From positions 1-60,526 of the forward strand of contig CAKSUM010000016.1 in the NCBI GenBank assembly GCA_934501535.1: a stretch of 60,526 nt of DNA, in the 5' to 3' direction. Shown here piece after piece: positions 18,491-27,968 of the stretch. The DNA is from an uncultured Clostridia bacterium. Lineage in GTDB: Bacteria; Bacillota; Clostridia; UBA1381. The notes below the pieces were generated by a model that did not search any database, was not told the DNA's origin, and saw only the letters and a program-made list of their open reading frames with translations. Made by a program: the position numbers and the translations under genes. Position 1 is the stretch's first letter. The number at the start of each line of letters is the position of its first letter.

Positions 18491-18700
18491 AACAGCATCA
18501 AAGCAGGTCTTCCGGCTCGCGCGCTATAGGCATTATGCCTGCAATTCATTGCCCTGCCTTCTCAGTTTCCCAATGACCGGCTTTCACCGCCGGGCAGCAA
18601 ATCTTACGCGCATACGGCGACTGTCAACCGCATGGGGTTCGCACCCATTTCCCTTTTCACCGATCATGCCTTACGCAGCGTGACCGACACTTTGTACGAA
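18491..18700 (-). promoter_or_regulatory. Cobalamin (B12) riboswitch
   Basis: The minus strand carries the conserved cobalamin aptamer blocks in order: AAAAGGGAA followed by GGTGCGAACCCC, ACAGTCGCC, GTGAAAGCCGGTCATTGGGA, AACTGAGAAGGC and finally GCGAGCCGGAAGACCTGC. The region between the last two blocks pairs as the usual variable arm. It lies between a promoter (18720-18748) and an intrinsic terminator (18346-18385) in front of a six-gene operon. Binding of adenosylcobalamin or another cobalamin should switch the operon off. Confidence 0.95.
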
Positions 18701-18719
18701 TATTTGGTTTTACTGTTAT

Positions 18720-18748
18720 ATTTTAACATACTTTTTTTACTTATGCAA
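18720..18748 (-). promoter_or_regulatory. Promoter of the cobalamin operon
   Basis: On the minus strand TTGCAT (18743-18748) and TAAAAT (18720-18725) are 17 bases apart, placing the start of transcription just ahead of the riboswitch. Confidence 0.65.
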
Positions 18749-18855
18749 TATATAAAACAAACAAAATTTCATTAAATCAAACCGTTTGCCGTTTTGCTTT
18801 TTTGTATATGCGGACGCATCATCTTTTCTTTGCGGTATACATATTTATATTTCGG

Positions 18856-18884
18856 ACAAATTTACCAAAATACGTACAAATTTA
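18856..18884. repeat. Direct repeat ACAAATTTA, possible activator site
   Basis: ACAAATTTA occurs at 18856-18864 and 18876-18884, 20 bases apart (about two helical turns), just upstream of a TATAAT at 18893-18898. No consensus -35 box is present. The arrangement fits an activator such as an AraC-type protein, but this is inference. Confidence 0.35.
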
Positions 18885-18996
18885 TCTGTCTTTATAATAA
18901 ATATCGTGATAAAATGATAAAAAACGAAAAGAGAACAAATCAAAATTAATACGACAAAAACAAAAAAATTTTGTTAAGTTCAGGAGGGAAGTTTTT

Positions 18997-21900
18997 ATGA
19001 AGAAAATCATTTCGCTTTTTCTGTCGCTCGCACTTGCATCGTCGATGATGACGGCTGCCGTGCACGCAGCAGACGAAGCAAACAACTTTATCGAAGATTT
19101 TTCGGGATATTCCGAGAGCAATGCCCCTGCTCACAGCGCGGACACCAAAGTGACTTCAAAATCCGGCACTGCGCAGGAAGTTGCTTCAACAAATGACCGC
19201 CAAATTCTCCTGTCGGGGATTAATGTCGGTTATACACCGCAAAATGCATACGGATACGGATATGTTGACGTTGCACAGGATACATTTGTTTTGGGAGCCG
19301 CTGCTCAGCAGTACGTAACGGCAAACTTTAATTTCACTCAGCGCGGCGTAAAAAGCATCAAGCACTTTGAATTTACCGCGGCAACAAATCTGGTCGGTTC
19401 ATGGGACAGCCTTACGGCCATGAGAACGCACGTAAGCGCTGATGAAAAGACATATATCGAATTCGGAACGGCTCATGACACCGATATATACAAGCCGTCG
19501 GCGGCAAAGAAATTTTCTCCGTATATCCTCATTGTTGACGGCAATAACTCAAGTAACAGCAAGCTCGTTGCATGTGAAACCCAATGGTCATACAAGGAGG
19601 ACGCAACCGTTACCTGGAGCATAGATTTCGATGCGGAAAACAACACAATTTCCGCAACAGCGACAAAAACAAACGGCGACACATGGTCAACAATCGTTTC
19701 TCTTTCAGGCACCACCCTGTCTGCATTGGAACAAACAATGAAATATCCGTTTGCCGCGGCAGTAAGAGGCCCGAGCGGTAACGGCGTAGGCTATAACAAT
19801 ATAAAAGCCAAGTTTGAATACGGTTCATACGCGCCCAACTTCACCGATAATTTCAGCAGCTACACTGCTGAAAACACACCCGCACATGACGCAGCGACAA
19901 AACTTACCTCAAAATCCGGCATCGAGCAGGAAATCACATCGGCAAACGGTTATCAAATTCTTATGTCGGGAGTAAATATCGGCTATCAGCCCCAGAACTC
20001 ATTCGGTTACGGATATATCGACGTTGCAAAAGATATGTTTGTTTTGGGAGCTGCCGCTCAGCAGTACGTAACGGCAAACTTTAATTTTAATCAGCGAAGC
20101 GTCACCGGCATTAAACATTTTGAATTTACTTCGTCCTCTAACCTTATCGGGTCATGGGACAGCCTTACAGCCATGAGAACGCACGTAAGTCCCGACGAAA
20201 AATCGTACATTGAATTCGGAACGGTTCATGATACCGATTTATACAAGCCGTCGGGTACAGTAAGATTTTCTCCGTATATCTATATCTGCGACGCAGCAAA
20301 CGGCAATTCCGAAACTTTCGTCTGTGACACTCAATGGAATTACAAAGAGGACGCAACCGTCGCATGGAGTATAGATTTTAATACGGAAAGCAACACAATC
20401 TCGGTTTCGGCGACAAAATCAAACGGCAATTCCTGGACAACAACCGTTTCTCCGTCAAAAACCACACTTTCGGCAATGGAGCAAAACATGAAATATCCAT
20501 TTGCCGCGGCAACAAGAGGTCCGAACGGAAACGGCGTAGGTTTCGGGGATATAAAAGCCAAGCTTGAATACGGCAGAATTCCGTCAACCTTCTTTGACGC
20601 ATTTGACGTTTACTCAAGCAAAAATTCCGCAGCATACAGCGAAATCACAAAGCTTTCAGCCGCTGCCGGAAAACAGGTTGAAATAGGCAGAATTGCAGAC
20701 CACAAGCTAATACTCACAGGCAGCGGCAGCGGTACGGGCAGCGCACATATCGACACTGCCGGCAATACCCTCGTTGCAGAGGATAACAACAATAACACAG
20801 AGGTTAAATATTACTTCCCCAAGGGTACGGACAGCGTTAAATCGCTTGAATTTAAGTCAACGGTATCGGGGGTAAAAGGCGGCGTCCGCGCATTTGAAAA
20901 CGCCTCGGGAACCTCCTATGTTGAATTTGGTACAAATTCGGCAAACAACACCCCATATGTAACAATTGTTGACGGAAACACCGTCAAATCCTTTGTTCCG
21001 TCATGGACGGGCACCTCTAGGGAATACACCTGGACGGCTGACATCGACGGCAGCACAATCGAGGTAAACGCAGCGGGCACGGACGGAAACGTATGGAGCG
21101 AAAACATCACATATGACGGACTTTCGGCAATGATTTCAGCCCTTGCATATCCCTTTGCGGTATTTGCAGACGGCAGCGGAAAAACAACGGTTTCCTACAT
21201 AAATTCCGCTCTTTCGGTCAAGGAATACGAGCCGACCTTCTTTGAAGATTTCAGTGGCTATACGCAGGATAACACAATCGCATACAGCGCTGACACCAAG
21301 CTCTCCGGCATAAAGCTGACTCCGCAGACAATTGCCGAAAAATCCGACAGAAAATGGATTCTTTCCGGTATGCATGTCGGCGATTATGACGGCGGGCACA
21401 TCGGCTCTGCATATCTTGATATTGCCGACGGTATACTGAATGTAACCGACAGCTACGCAAGAGGCACAACAGCCAATCTCGAAATAAAAAATACGGATTA
21501 TGAATGGATTTCGGAAATCAGCTTTGACTCATATTACTCCGGTGCACGTTACGGCATTATGGCTCTTGTAAACGATACGGAGGACGAATATTATGTATTT
21601 GCAACCGGCAGAGATTACATGGAATCGGATACCGTAACCGACTCTGACGGAAACAGCGTTACAAATAACGTAAAGAAACAGACGCCTTATTTCGCAAAAT
21701 TCAAGTACGGCAAAGCGGTGTATATCTCCTCCCCGGACAGCCTGTGGGGCGTAAACAGCACTCACTGGAGCATAAGCTTTGAGGACGGCAAAATCATATG
21801 GACGGCAACGTCCGGCGATAAAACCTGGTCGGAGGTTTACAGCGACGCGGAACTCGGCAGAATAATGGATAACACGGTATATCCCGTGGCTGCATATTCT

Positions 21901-22236
21901 CACGGCGACACCGCAAGCAAGATAGACAATCTCTCAATTTTCTACGGCAAAAAGAATGCTCTCTGTACCGACAACGGCGACGGAACCTTAACAATAAGCG
22001 TTTCACCGTATTCATACAAGCATCTTTTAAGCAGCGGTTACATGTCTGTTGTCACCGCATACTATTCCGATGATGATGAACTGGTTTACGCTGATATACA
22101 CAAAGTAACCGATATGTACAATCCGACGGAATATACGCTGAACAAAACAGAAAATTCGAGCGTCAGAGGCAAGATATTTGTGCTGGACGGAAGTGTCATA
22201 TCAAACCGACAGCTCGGCAGTAACTCTGAATTTTAA
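18997..22236 (+). CDS. Large secreted protein with four tandem beta-sandwich-like modules
   Basis: A 1079-residue exported protein with a signal peptide ending near VHAADEAN. I see four tandem modules of about 200-250 residues, each opening with F-DF-Y (FIEDFSGYSE, FTDNFSSYTA, FFDAFDVYSS, FFEDFSGYTQ). Modules 1 and 2 are near copies sharing FVLGAAAQQYVTANFNF and SWDSLTAMRTHVS; modules 3 and 4 are diverged. Each may be a LamG/concanavalin-like beta sandwich. The last ~90 residues hold a module resembling ones at 22249 and 24887 (YYSDDDELVYADI). No SLH or LPXTG anchor is visible. RBS CAGGAGGG is strong. The next gene, a deacetylase, begins 12 bases later, which suggests a role on polysaccharide. 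Function unknown. Confidence 0.8.
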   Translation: MKKIISLFLSLALASSMMTAAVHAADEANNFIEDFSGYSESNAPAHSADTKVTSKSGTAQEVASTNDRQILLSGINVGYTPQNAYGYGYVDVAQDTFVLGAAAQQYVTANFNFTQRGVKSIKHFEFTAATNLVGSWDSLTAMRTHVSADEKTYIEFGTAHDTDIYKPSAAKKFSPYILIVDGNNSSNSKLVACETQWSYKEDATVTWSIDFDAENNTISATATKTNGDTWSTIVSLSGTTLSALEQTMKYPFAAAVRGPSGNGVGYNNIKAKFEYGSYAPNFTDNFSSYTAENTPAHDAATKLTSKSGIEQEITSANGYQILMSGVNIGYQPQNSFGYGYIDVAKDMFVLGAAAQQYVTANFNFNQRSVTGIKHFEFTSSSNLIGSWDSLTAMRTHVSPDEKSYIEFGTVHDTDLYKPSGTVRFSPYIYICDAANGNSETFVCDTQWNYKEDATVAWSIDFNTESNTISVSATKSNGNSWTTTVSPSKTTLSAMEQNMKYPFAAATRGPNGNGVGFGDIKAKLEYGRIPSTFFDAFDVYSSKNSAAYSEITKLSAAAGKQVEIGRIADHKLILTGSGSGTGSAHIDTAGNTLVAEDNNNNTEVKYYFPKGTDSVKSLEFKSTVSGVKGGVRAFENASGTSYVEFGTNSANNTPYVTIVDGNTVKSFVPSWTGTSREYTWTADIDGSTIEVNAAGTDGNVWSENITYDGLSAMISALAYPFAVFADGSGKTTVSYINSALSVKEYEPTFFEDFSGYTQDNTIAYSADTKLSGIKLTPQTIAEKSDRKWILSGMHVGDYDGGHIGSAYLDIADGILNVTDSYARGTTANLEIKNTDYEWISEISFDSYYSGARYGIMALVNDTEDEYYVFATGRDYMESDTVTDSDGNSVTNNVKKQTPYFAKFKYGKAVYISSPDSLWGVNSTHWSISFEDGKIIWTATSGDKTWSEVYSDAELGRIMDNTVYPVAAYSHGDTASKIDNLSIFYGKKNALCTDNGDGTLTISVSPYSYKHLLSSGYMSVVTAYYSDDDELVYADIHKVTDMYNPTEYTLNKTENSSVRGKIFVLDGSVISNRQLGSNSEF

Positions 22237-22248
22237 GGAGGAGCAAAC

Positions 22249-23730
22249 ATGAAAAAAATATTTTCATTTCTTTTAATTACCGCAATTATGCTCGTTACGG
22301 GCGCATATGCGGCTGATTTGGGGATTTATTCTCCGGCAAGCCGCGTTGCCGTAACCGGAACGCTGGGCGAAGAGCTGGCAGGAGAAAGTATTTCGCTGCT
22401 GCTCGTCAAAGCCGGAACCGACGCGGATAACATTTCGGGTGATGACATCGGTTATATAGACCAAACCGTTGCAGACGCCGACGGCAGCTATTCTTTCAAA
22501 TTCAAGTTTAACGGATTTGAATTTGACGAAAGCGGCAATGTAAGCAACTACACAATATCGTTAAAACACGGCGATGATGACGTTACAACAACCGTCAAAC
22601 AGTCATCTGCCGTAACAAGCGATTTGGTAAAGGCTGATATTTCCCTGACGCCAAAGGCTTCAACCGTTACCGCAAGCGCATCAATCGATAACCTCTATAA
22701 GCTCGGCAATCTGCCTTACAATATTATCCTTGCCGCTTATAACGATAATGATGAGCTTGTAGACGTAAAAATCAAAAGCGGCGTTGCAGGCACAGACAAA
22801 ACTGCCGATGAGGTTTCATATACACTTGATAACAGCACAAGCTATGTCAAGTCATATGTTTGGGATAATTTCACCTCATTAATACCGCTGACAGGAACCG
22901 TAAGCTACAAAAAGGGCAGCATTGACAGCTGCCGCGTTACCTATCCGACATACACAACCAAGGCATTTACGGTCAACATTGATGACGGATTTATCGCAAA
23001 TGACCAGTATCTCGTCGATTTGTTCAAAGAAAAGGGCGTGCATGCGGCATTCAATCTTATAGGATATAATGCAAGCAATTGTCCGTCATATGAGGGATTT
23101 GAAATTGCCAATCACACGACGCACGTAAAACTGTTCACTACCGATACAACCTCGGCTGACTACTGCACTTATGAGCAGTGTATATACTCAATCGAACAGG
23201 CAGAAAAAGACCTTTCGGCATATGTCGGCGAAGAGAACATAACCGGACTCGTATGGCCTTATTACACGCCGAGCGAGCGTCCTGACTATGAACAGCTGCT
23301 CGACTATGCCCGTCAAAACGGTTATCTGTATGCACGCGGCGTAGATACAACCGGTAATTTCGACCTACCCGCCGACTGGATGAAGTGGAATTGTACCGCG
23401 ACAACGGCATACGGCGACCCGCTGCCGTTTGCAAAGAAATTTGCCGAGCAGGAAGAAACGGACAAATTCCAGCTTTACTCCCTCTGGGGACACGGCACAG
23501 ACCTTTCGCAGGATAAAATGCTTGCAATTTACAACACTCTGATTGAGCTTTTGATAAATGATGAAATATGGAATCCCACACCGTCGGAATTTGTAAAATA
23601 CGTTCAGGCGGCAGAAAAACTGGATATTACGGAAACATATGTTCACAATCCGACTGATGTTGCAATATACGCAGTCATAAACGGTGCCAGAACAATTATT
23701 GAACCGCATAGTTATGCAGATGTTCAATAA
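22249..23730 (+). CDS. Secreted polysaccharide deacetylase (NodB-like)
   Basis: A 493-residue exported protein with a signal peptide ending near AYAAD. An N-terminal beta domain (about 25-125) is followed by a small module with AAYNDNDELVDVKI and VKSYVWDNFTSLIPL (about 155-225). A NodB-type carbohydrate esterase 4 domain follows (about 235-430): FTVNIDDGF carries the first metal and acid residues and IANHTTHVKL resembles the second His motif. A tryptophan-bearing WPYYTP segment comes later. It probably deacetylates an N- or O-acetylated polysaccharide outside the cell. It is cotranscribed with the repeat protein upstream and ends before a terminator. Confidence 0.82.
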   Translation: MKKIFSFLLITAIMLVTGAYAADLGIYSPASRVAVTGTLGEELAGESISLLLVKAGTDADNISGDDIGYIDQTVADADGSYSFKFKFNGFEFDESGNVSNYTISLKHGDDDVTTTVKQSSAVTSDLVKADISLTPKASTVTASASIDNLYKLGNLPYNIILAAYNDNDELVDVKIKSGVAGTDKTADEVSYTLDNSTSYVKSYVWDNFTSLIPLTGTVSYKKGSIDSCRVTYPTYTTKAFTVNIDDGFIANDQYLVDLFKEKGVHAAFNLIGYNASNCPSYEGFEIANHTTHVKLFTTDTTSADYCTYEQCIYSIEQAEKDLSAYVGEENITGLVWPYYTPSERPDYEQLLDYARQNGYLYARGVDTTGNFDLPADWMKWNCTATTAYGDPLPFAKKFAEQEETDKFQLYSLWGHGTDLSQDKMLAIYNTLIELLINDEIWNPTPSEFVKYVQAAEKLDITETYVHNPTDVAIYAVINGARTIIEPHSYADVQ

Positions 23731-23750
23731 TTTGACTTTTTTCCATCCAC

Positions 23751-23790
23751 AGAAACAGGCAGTGCTATTTGCACCGCCTGTTTCTATTTT
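23751..23790 (+). terminator. Terminator after the deacetylase gene
   Basis: AGAAACAGGC (23751-23760) pairs with GCCTGTTTCT (23776-23785) and is followed by ATTTT. Confidence 0.8.
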
Positions 23791-23946
23791 AGTGAAACAA
23801 AACTTAAATATCCCATTCAAAAACATAAAAATTTGTTATATAATTAACATTATCCAAAATGTCTGAAATGTTTTCCACACATCACCCCGAAAGTCAACAT
23901 ATTCTGCATAACTATTGACATATTATGCTTTTTTCAATATCGAAAC

Positions 23947-23975
23947 TTGACATTCCGCTGCTGTCTGTATATAAT
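23947..23975 (+). promoter_or_regulatory. Promoter of the AraC-family gene
   Basis: TTGACA (23947-23952) and TATAAT (23970-23975), both perfect consensus boxes, with a 17-base spacer, 38 bases before the start codon. Confidence 0.8.
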
Positions 23976-24012
23976 AGGAATAGCGTCACGAAATGAGAAA
24001 GGGTGAACCGGA

Positions 24013-24789
24013 ATGAAAATAAATAATGTGGGATATAATTATGTTCATGATGAAGATTTTGTGATAAACAGACCAAACGGCACAAGTGACTGGATTATCG
24101 TTCTGATACGTTCCTCGGGCGTATTCTACCTGGAGGGCGAGAAAATAATTTGTATGCCCAATTCATTTTTTATCTGCCGCAGCAATGTTCCGCAGTACTA
24201 TCATGCTAACAATTCCCGCTTTATCAATGACTGGTTTCATTTCACACCCGACAGCGAGGACATAAAATTCTTTGAGGAAAATAACATATCAATCGGAAAG
24301 ATTGTATATCTCGGCGACTTGGAGAAGCTCTCCGATATTATTCGGCTTATGTCGAGAGAATTTGCACTGAAAACGGAAATATCAGATGAAACTCTGCGCT
24401 TATATGCTAAAATACTTTTTTTAAATATCAGCCTGAAACAAAAGAGTGCTTCACAAAAAAAGCCATCGATTTATGATGAAAAGCTGAACACTCTGCGTTC
24501 GGATATTTGCAATAAACCGTATTTGAACTGGAATATCAAGAACATCGCAAAAGACCTTGTCATCAGTGAGTCATACCTGCAGCATCTATATAAGAAAACA
24601 TTCGGGACGGGTATTATCAATGATGTCATTCACCATAGAGTGGAATATGTAAAATACTATCTTTTGTCAACGGATTTTACAATCGATCATATTTCCAAGC
24701 TTTGCGGTTATCAGTCTGAATACCACTGCATACGCCAGTTTAAAAAAGTGACCTCCCTCACCCCTACGGAATATCGCAAAATGAGATAA
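24013..24789 (+). CDS. AraC-family transcriptional regulator
   Basis: A 258-residue regulator. The N-terminal ~140 residues form a cupin-like sensing domain (SSGVFYLEGEKIICMPNSFF, then HANNSRFINDWFHF). The C-terminal ~100 residues hold two helix-turn-helix motifs (IKNIAKDLVISESYLQHLYK and ISKLCGYQSEYHCIRQFKKV) and the family ending LTPTEYRKMR. It probably senses a sugar. Its gene follows the secreted repeat protein/deacetylase pair and has its own strong promoter, so it may control those genes; the direct repeats at 18856-18884 are a candidate target. RBS AAAGGGTG. Confidence 0.9.
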   Translation: MKINNVGYNYVHDEDFVINRPNGTSDWIIVLIRSSGVFYLEGEKIICMPNSFFICRSNVPQYYHANNSRFINDWFHFTPDSEDIKFFEENNISIGKIVYLGDLEKLSDIIRLMSREFALKTEISDETLRLYAKILFLNISLKQKSASQKKPSIYDEKLNTLRSDICNKPYLNWNIKNIAKDLVISESYLQHLYKKTFGTGIINDVIHHRVEYVKYYLLSTDFTIDHISKLCGYQSEYHCIRQFKKVTSLTPTEYRKMR

Positions 24790-24851
24790 TGTTTTGTCAA
24801 AACAGACGGATATTTTACTGTTTAAAAAGTCAGAGCAGTTTACGAACAATA

Positions 24852-24886
24852 AAAACGGAGCGGTTTTTTGCCGCTCCGTACAGTTT
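24852..24886. terminator. Bidirectional terminator between convergent genes
   Basis: ACGGAGCGG (24855-24863) pairs with CCGCTCCGT (24871-24879), with A-rich sequence on one side and T-rich sequence on the other. It serves the AraC gene (plus) and the BspA-like gene (minus). Confidence 0.75.
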
Positions 24887-26859
24887 TTATTTTCTCGCTT
24901 TACTTTCCGTATTGCATATCGGGATACATGATTTCAAGCTGTCCCAAACCATAACTTTTGCATCATTATAGGTTTTATCGGTACTACATTCAAACCCTGT
25001 TCCCCAATTCGTTTTATACACGGTATCTACTAATGTGTCATTATCATATAAAGCGAGAATTACAGTATTGTTTGTTTCTATATTTATCGGCTTAACCGAA
25101 AATGTTTTTCCGTCATCTGATACAGTGGTCTTTGTTCCCTCAAATTTGATAATTTTCACTGTATATACACTGTCGGTATATCCGGCACAGGAATAAGTTA
25201 ACGTTACATTTATTTCATCTTCTTCAATCCGAATTGGTTTAGGCGCATTATTTACAAATATTTTTCCGTCTGAACTTTTTAGTGTTCCGGAATGTTTTGC
25301 CGTTAATCTGATTGATGTGGTATTCTTCGGAACATATATAATATATTCCTTTGTTTCCGGCAAAAATTCAGTGTCCCATACGCCTATATTTGCAGTAATT
25401 AAAGAAATTTTCGCGTAAACCTTAACATTAACCGTTTTTTCTGCATATACATCACTGCCGTCTGTTGAAACAGCTTTTAAAACTACCGTGCCGCTCTTTA
25501 TCGGAGTGAGTGTGCCGGTTTCCGAAACAGTCGCAACAGTGTCATCATTTACCGACCATTTAACGGCTTTGTTTGTCGCATTTTCCGGGGTAAACAAAAC
25601 AGTGTATGTTGCAGCCCCGTCAATTTCATCTGCCCCGATAATAGACATCGCTTGTATCAATATCGGATTTGTTGTTATTTCATTGTTTGTTATTGTATCA
25701 AACGTATAAGAATCATCGCCGGACAAAACCGCATCCTCTAATATTTCAATTTTTAGGACAGCATTCGCCTCTGCGTTTTCTGAAATATCAAAAGTCAAGT
25801 CAAACGGATTTAATGTTTTGTTTATCGGCATATTTCCGTTTTCTTTATAGGTACAGGTCAAGTAAGAATATGTATAGCCGTCAACTGTTTCGCGCATATC
25901 CTCATCAACGTAAAAATCTTTTGCGCTGATTTGCGTTAATTGTAAAGCCTCCGGGTATTTTACGGTACATACCAAATACTTAGCCGCTTTATCGGTAGCA
26001 AAAGTGACCGACTGTAAAATATTCTTTTGCCCGATGTCAGCCCTTTGCACCCCGGATATTTTCAGATTATTAAGTTCAATAAAATCTGCATATAAAGTCA
26101 AATCTTGCGTTATATATGAATCCATATTATATTCTTCGGTATAATTTTTATCTATATACAACTTTAATATATTCTTTGATGGTATGACGATTGAACTCAA
26201 ATCAATAGTTTCGTTTTTTCCCTGTGCTTTTTTACTCAATTGGTTTCCTTGTTTATCTAATATTGTTATTCCATATTTTAAGAATATTTTTTCTGCATTA
26301 TTAAAGTTTTGATTGTCATAAGCACTCATAGATATACTTTCATACTGTTCTTTTGTTCCGTCAAAATATATATTATCCGGAGTGTGTCCGAAAAAAACAC
26401 CTGCGTTGATGAAGCTTACGGTACCGGGTAATGTTATTAATGATAAATGATAGCAATTTGCAAAAGCATATTCTCCTATTGTAGTGAGTTGTTTTGGTAA
26501 CGTTATATACAACTTTCAAATGCACTACGTCCTATTAAAGTAACACTTTTAGGTATTGTAATATTGTCTACATAACAACCATAAAATGCATCTCTTGATA
26601 TATTGGTTATCCCGTCTGCTATAACAATTTTTTTGATTGAAGTACGATAATCATACCAAGGTGGGTTATTATCGTTTTCTATATTATAACTGGTCATTGT
26701 ACCGCTACCATTTATGATAAGCGTTCCGCTATCATCAAGATTCCACGTTATGTCCTTCCCACAAGTACCACTTGTAGCAGATACATTCAACACTCCAACC
26801 GCAAATACGCTTATGCACACAAGCATAAATGATAATAAAAATTTCTTCTTCACTTTCAT
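24887..26859 (-). pseudogene. BspA-like leucine-rich-repeat surface protein, frameshifted
   Basis: Two open frames form one gene. 26503-26859 encodes a signal peptide (MKVKKKFLLSFMLVC), a GTCGKDITWNLDDSGTL opening and the start of LRR_5 repeats, ending at SAFESCI. 24887-26512 continues in another frame with YITLPKQLTTIGEYAFANC. A normal repeat has about four more residues between the C and the ITLP, so a small deletion around 26503-26512 removed them and shifted the frame. The rest has a Big2-like domain, a cadherin-like beta-sandwich domain (PETKEYIIYVPKNTT) and a C-terminal module ALYDNDTLVDT...VMVWDSLKSCIP. No wall anchor is visible. Programmed frameshifting is possible but I see no slippery site. 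A sequencing error cannot be excluded. Confidence 0.75.
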
Positions 26860-26870
26860 ACCCCCCCAAA

Positions 26871-26912
26871 AACAGAACATAGCCGCTATATTTCAAATAG
26901 CGGCTATATTCA
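26871..26912 (-). terminator. Terminator after the GGGtGRT operon
   Basis: AGCCGCTAT (26881-26889) pairs with ATAGCGGCT (26897-26905). On the minus strand it is followed by a T-rich stretch, downstream of the stop at 26949. Confidence 0.7.
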
Positions 26913-26948
26913 TTTTTTAAGTTTCAGATATTTAAAACCTAAAATGGC

Positions 26949-27950
26949 TTATTTATTCATAGCCTTTTCAACCTCAACGGCAACCGCAACGGTCATACCG
27001 ACCATGGGGTTATTACCTGCGCCGATCAAGCCCATCATCTCTACGTGAGCCGGAACTGACGAAGAGCCTGCGAACTGTGCGTCTGAGTGCATACGTCCCA
27101 TTGTATCTGTCATACCGTACGAAGCCGGGCCTGCAGCCATGTTATCCGGGTGCAGTGTACGTCCCGTACCGCCGCCCGATGCAACTGAGAAATACTTCTT
27201 GCCCTGTTCGATACATTCTTTCTTATATGTACCTGCAACCGGGTGCTGGAAACGCGTCGGGTTGGTTGAGTTACCTGTAATAGATACGTCAACTCCCTCA
27301 TGATGCATAATTGCAACACCTTCACGAACATCGTCCGCGCCGTAGCAGCGAACCTTTGCTCTTTCGCCCTTTGAGTATGCCGTTTCCTTTACAATTTCCA
27401 GTTTACCTGTGAAATAATCAAACTTTGTCTGAACATACGTAAATCCGTTAATTCTGGATATAATCTGTGCAGCGTCCTTTCCAAGACCGTTCAGGATAAC
27501 GCGAAGGTCTTCCTTTCTTGCCTGGTTAGCCGAACGTGCAAGACCGATAGCGCCCTCTGCTGCTGCAAATGACTCATGTCCTGCCAGGAATGCAAAGCAC
27601 TTTGTGTCCTCTCTCAAAAGCATCGCACCGAGGTTTCCGTGACCGATACCAACTTTTCTGTCATCGGCAACCGAGCCGGGAATACAGAATGACTGCAAAC
27701 CTACGCCGATTTTTTCAGCAGCGTCAGCAGCCTTTGTGCAGCCGTCCTTGATTGCAATTGCAGCGCCTACAATATAAGCCCAACATGCGTTCTCAAAGCA
27801 AATCGGCTGAATACCCTTAACGATATTGTATACATCTATGCCCTTATCATCACAGATTTTTTTAGCTTCCTCAATTGACGAGATACCGTGCTTGGCAAGC
27901 TCTGCGTTGATTTGGTCAATTCTTCTTTCATAACTTTCAAATAATGCCAT
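26949..27950 (-). CDS. GGGtGRT protein
   Basis: A 333-residue soluble protein of the family named after its GGGTGRT motif, seen here in SVASGGGTGRTLHPDN, followed by glycine-rich SDAQFAGSSSVPAHVEM and GAGNNPMVGMTVA. The biochemical role is not established. The gene follows the NifU-like Fe-S scaffold by 18 bases, an arrangement recurrent in anaerobes, so a link to Fe-S cluster or sulfur metabolism is inferred. RBS AGGAGG. No signal peptide or membrane segment. Confidence 0.88.
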   Translation of the reverse strand: MALFESYERRIDQINAELAKHGISSIEEAKKICDDKGIDVYNIVKGIQPICFENACWAYIVGAAIAIKDGCTKAADAAEKIGVGLQSFCIPGSVADDRKVGIGHGNLGAMLLREDTKCFAFLAGHESFAAAEGAIGLARSANQARKEDLRVILNGLGKDAAQIISRINGFTYVQTKFDYFTGKLEIVKETAYSKGERAKVRCYGADDVREGVAIMHHEGVDVSITGNSTNPTRFQHPVAGTYKKECIEQGKKYFSVASGGGTGRTLHPDNMAAGPASYGMTDTMGRMHSDAQFAGSSSVPAHVEMMGLIGAGNNPMVGMTVAVAVEVEKAMNK

Positions 27951-27968
27951 AACCTTGTACCTCCTATA

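Noticed and set aside
26503..26512. Programmed frameshift in the BspA-like gene
   Set aside because: No slippery heptamer or stimulating structure was evident, and about four residues of a repeat are missing, which fits a deletion better.
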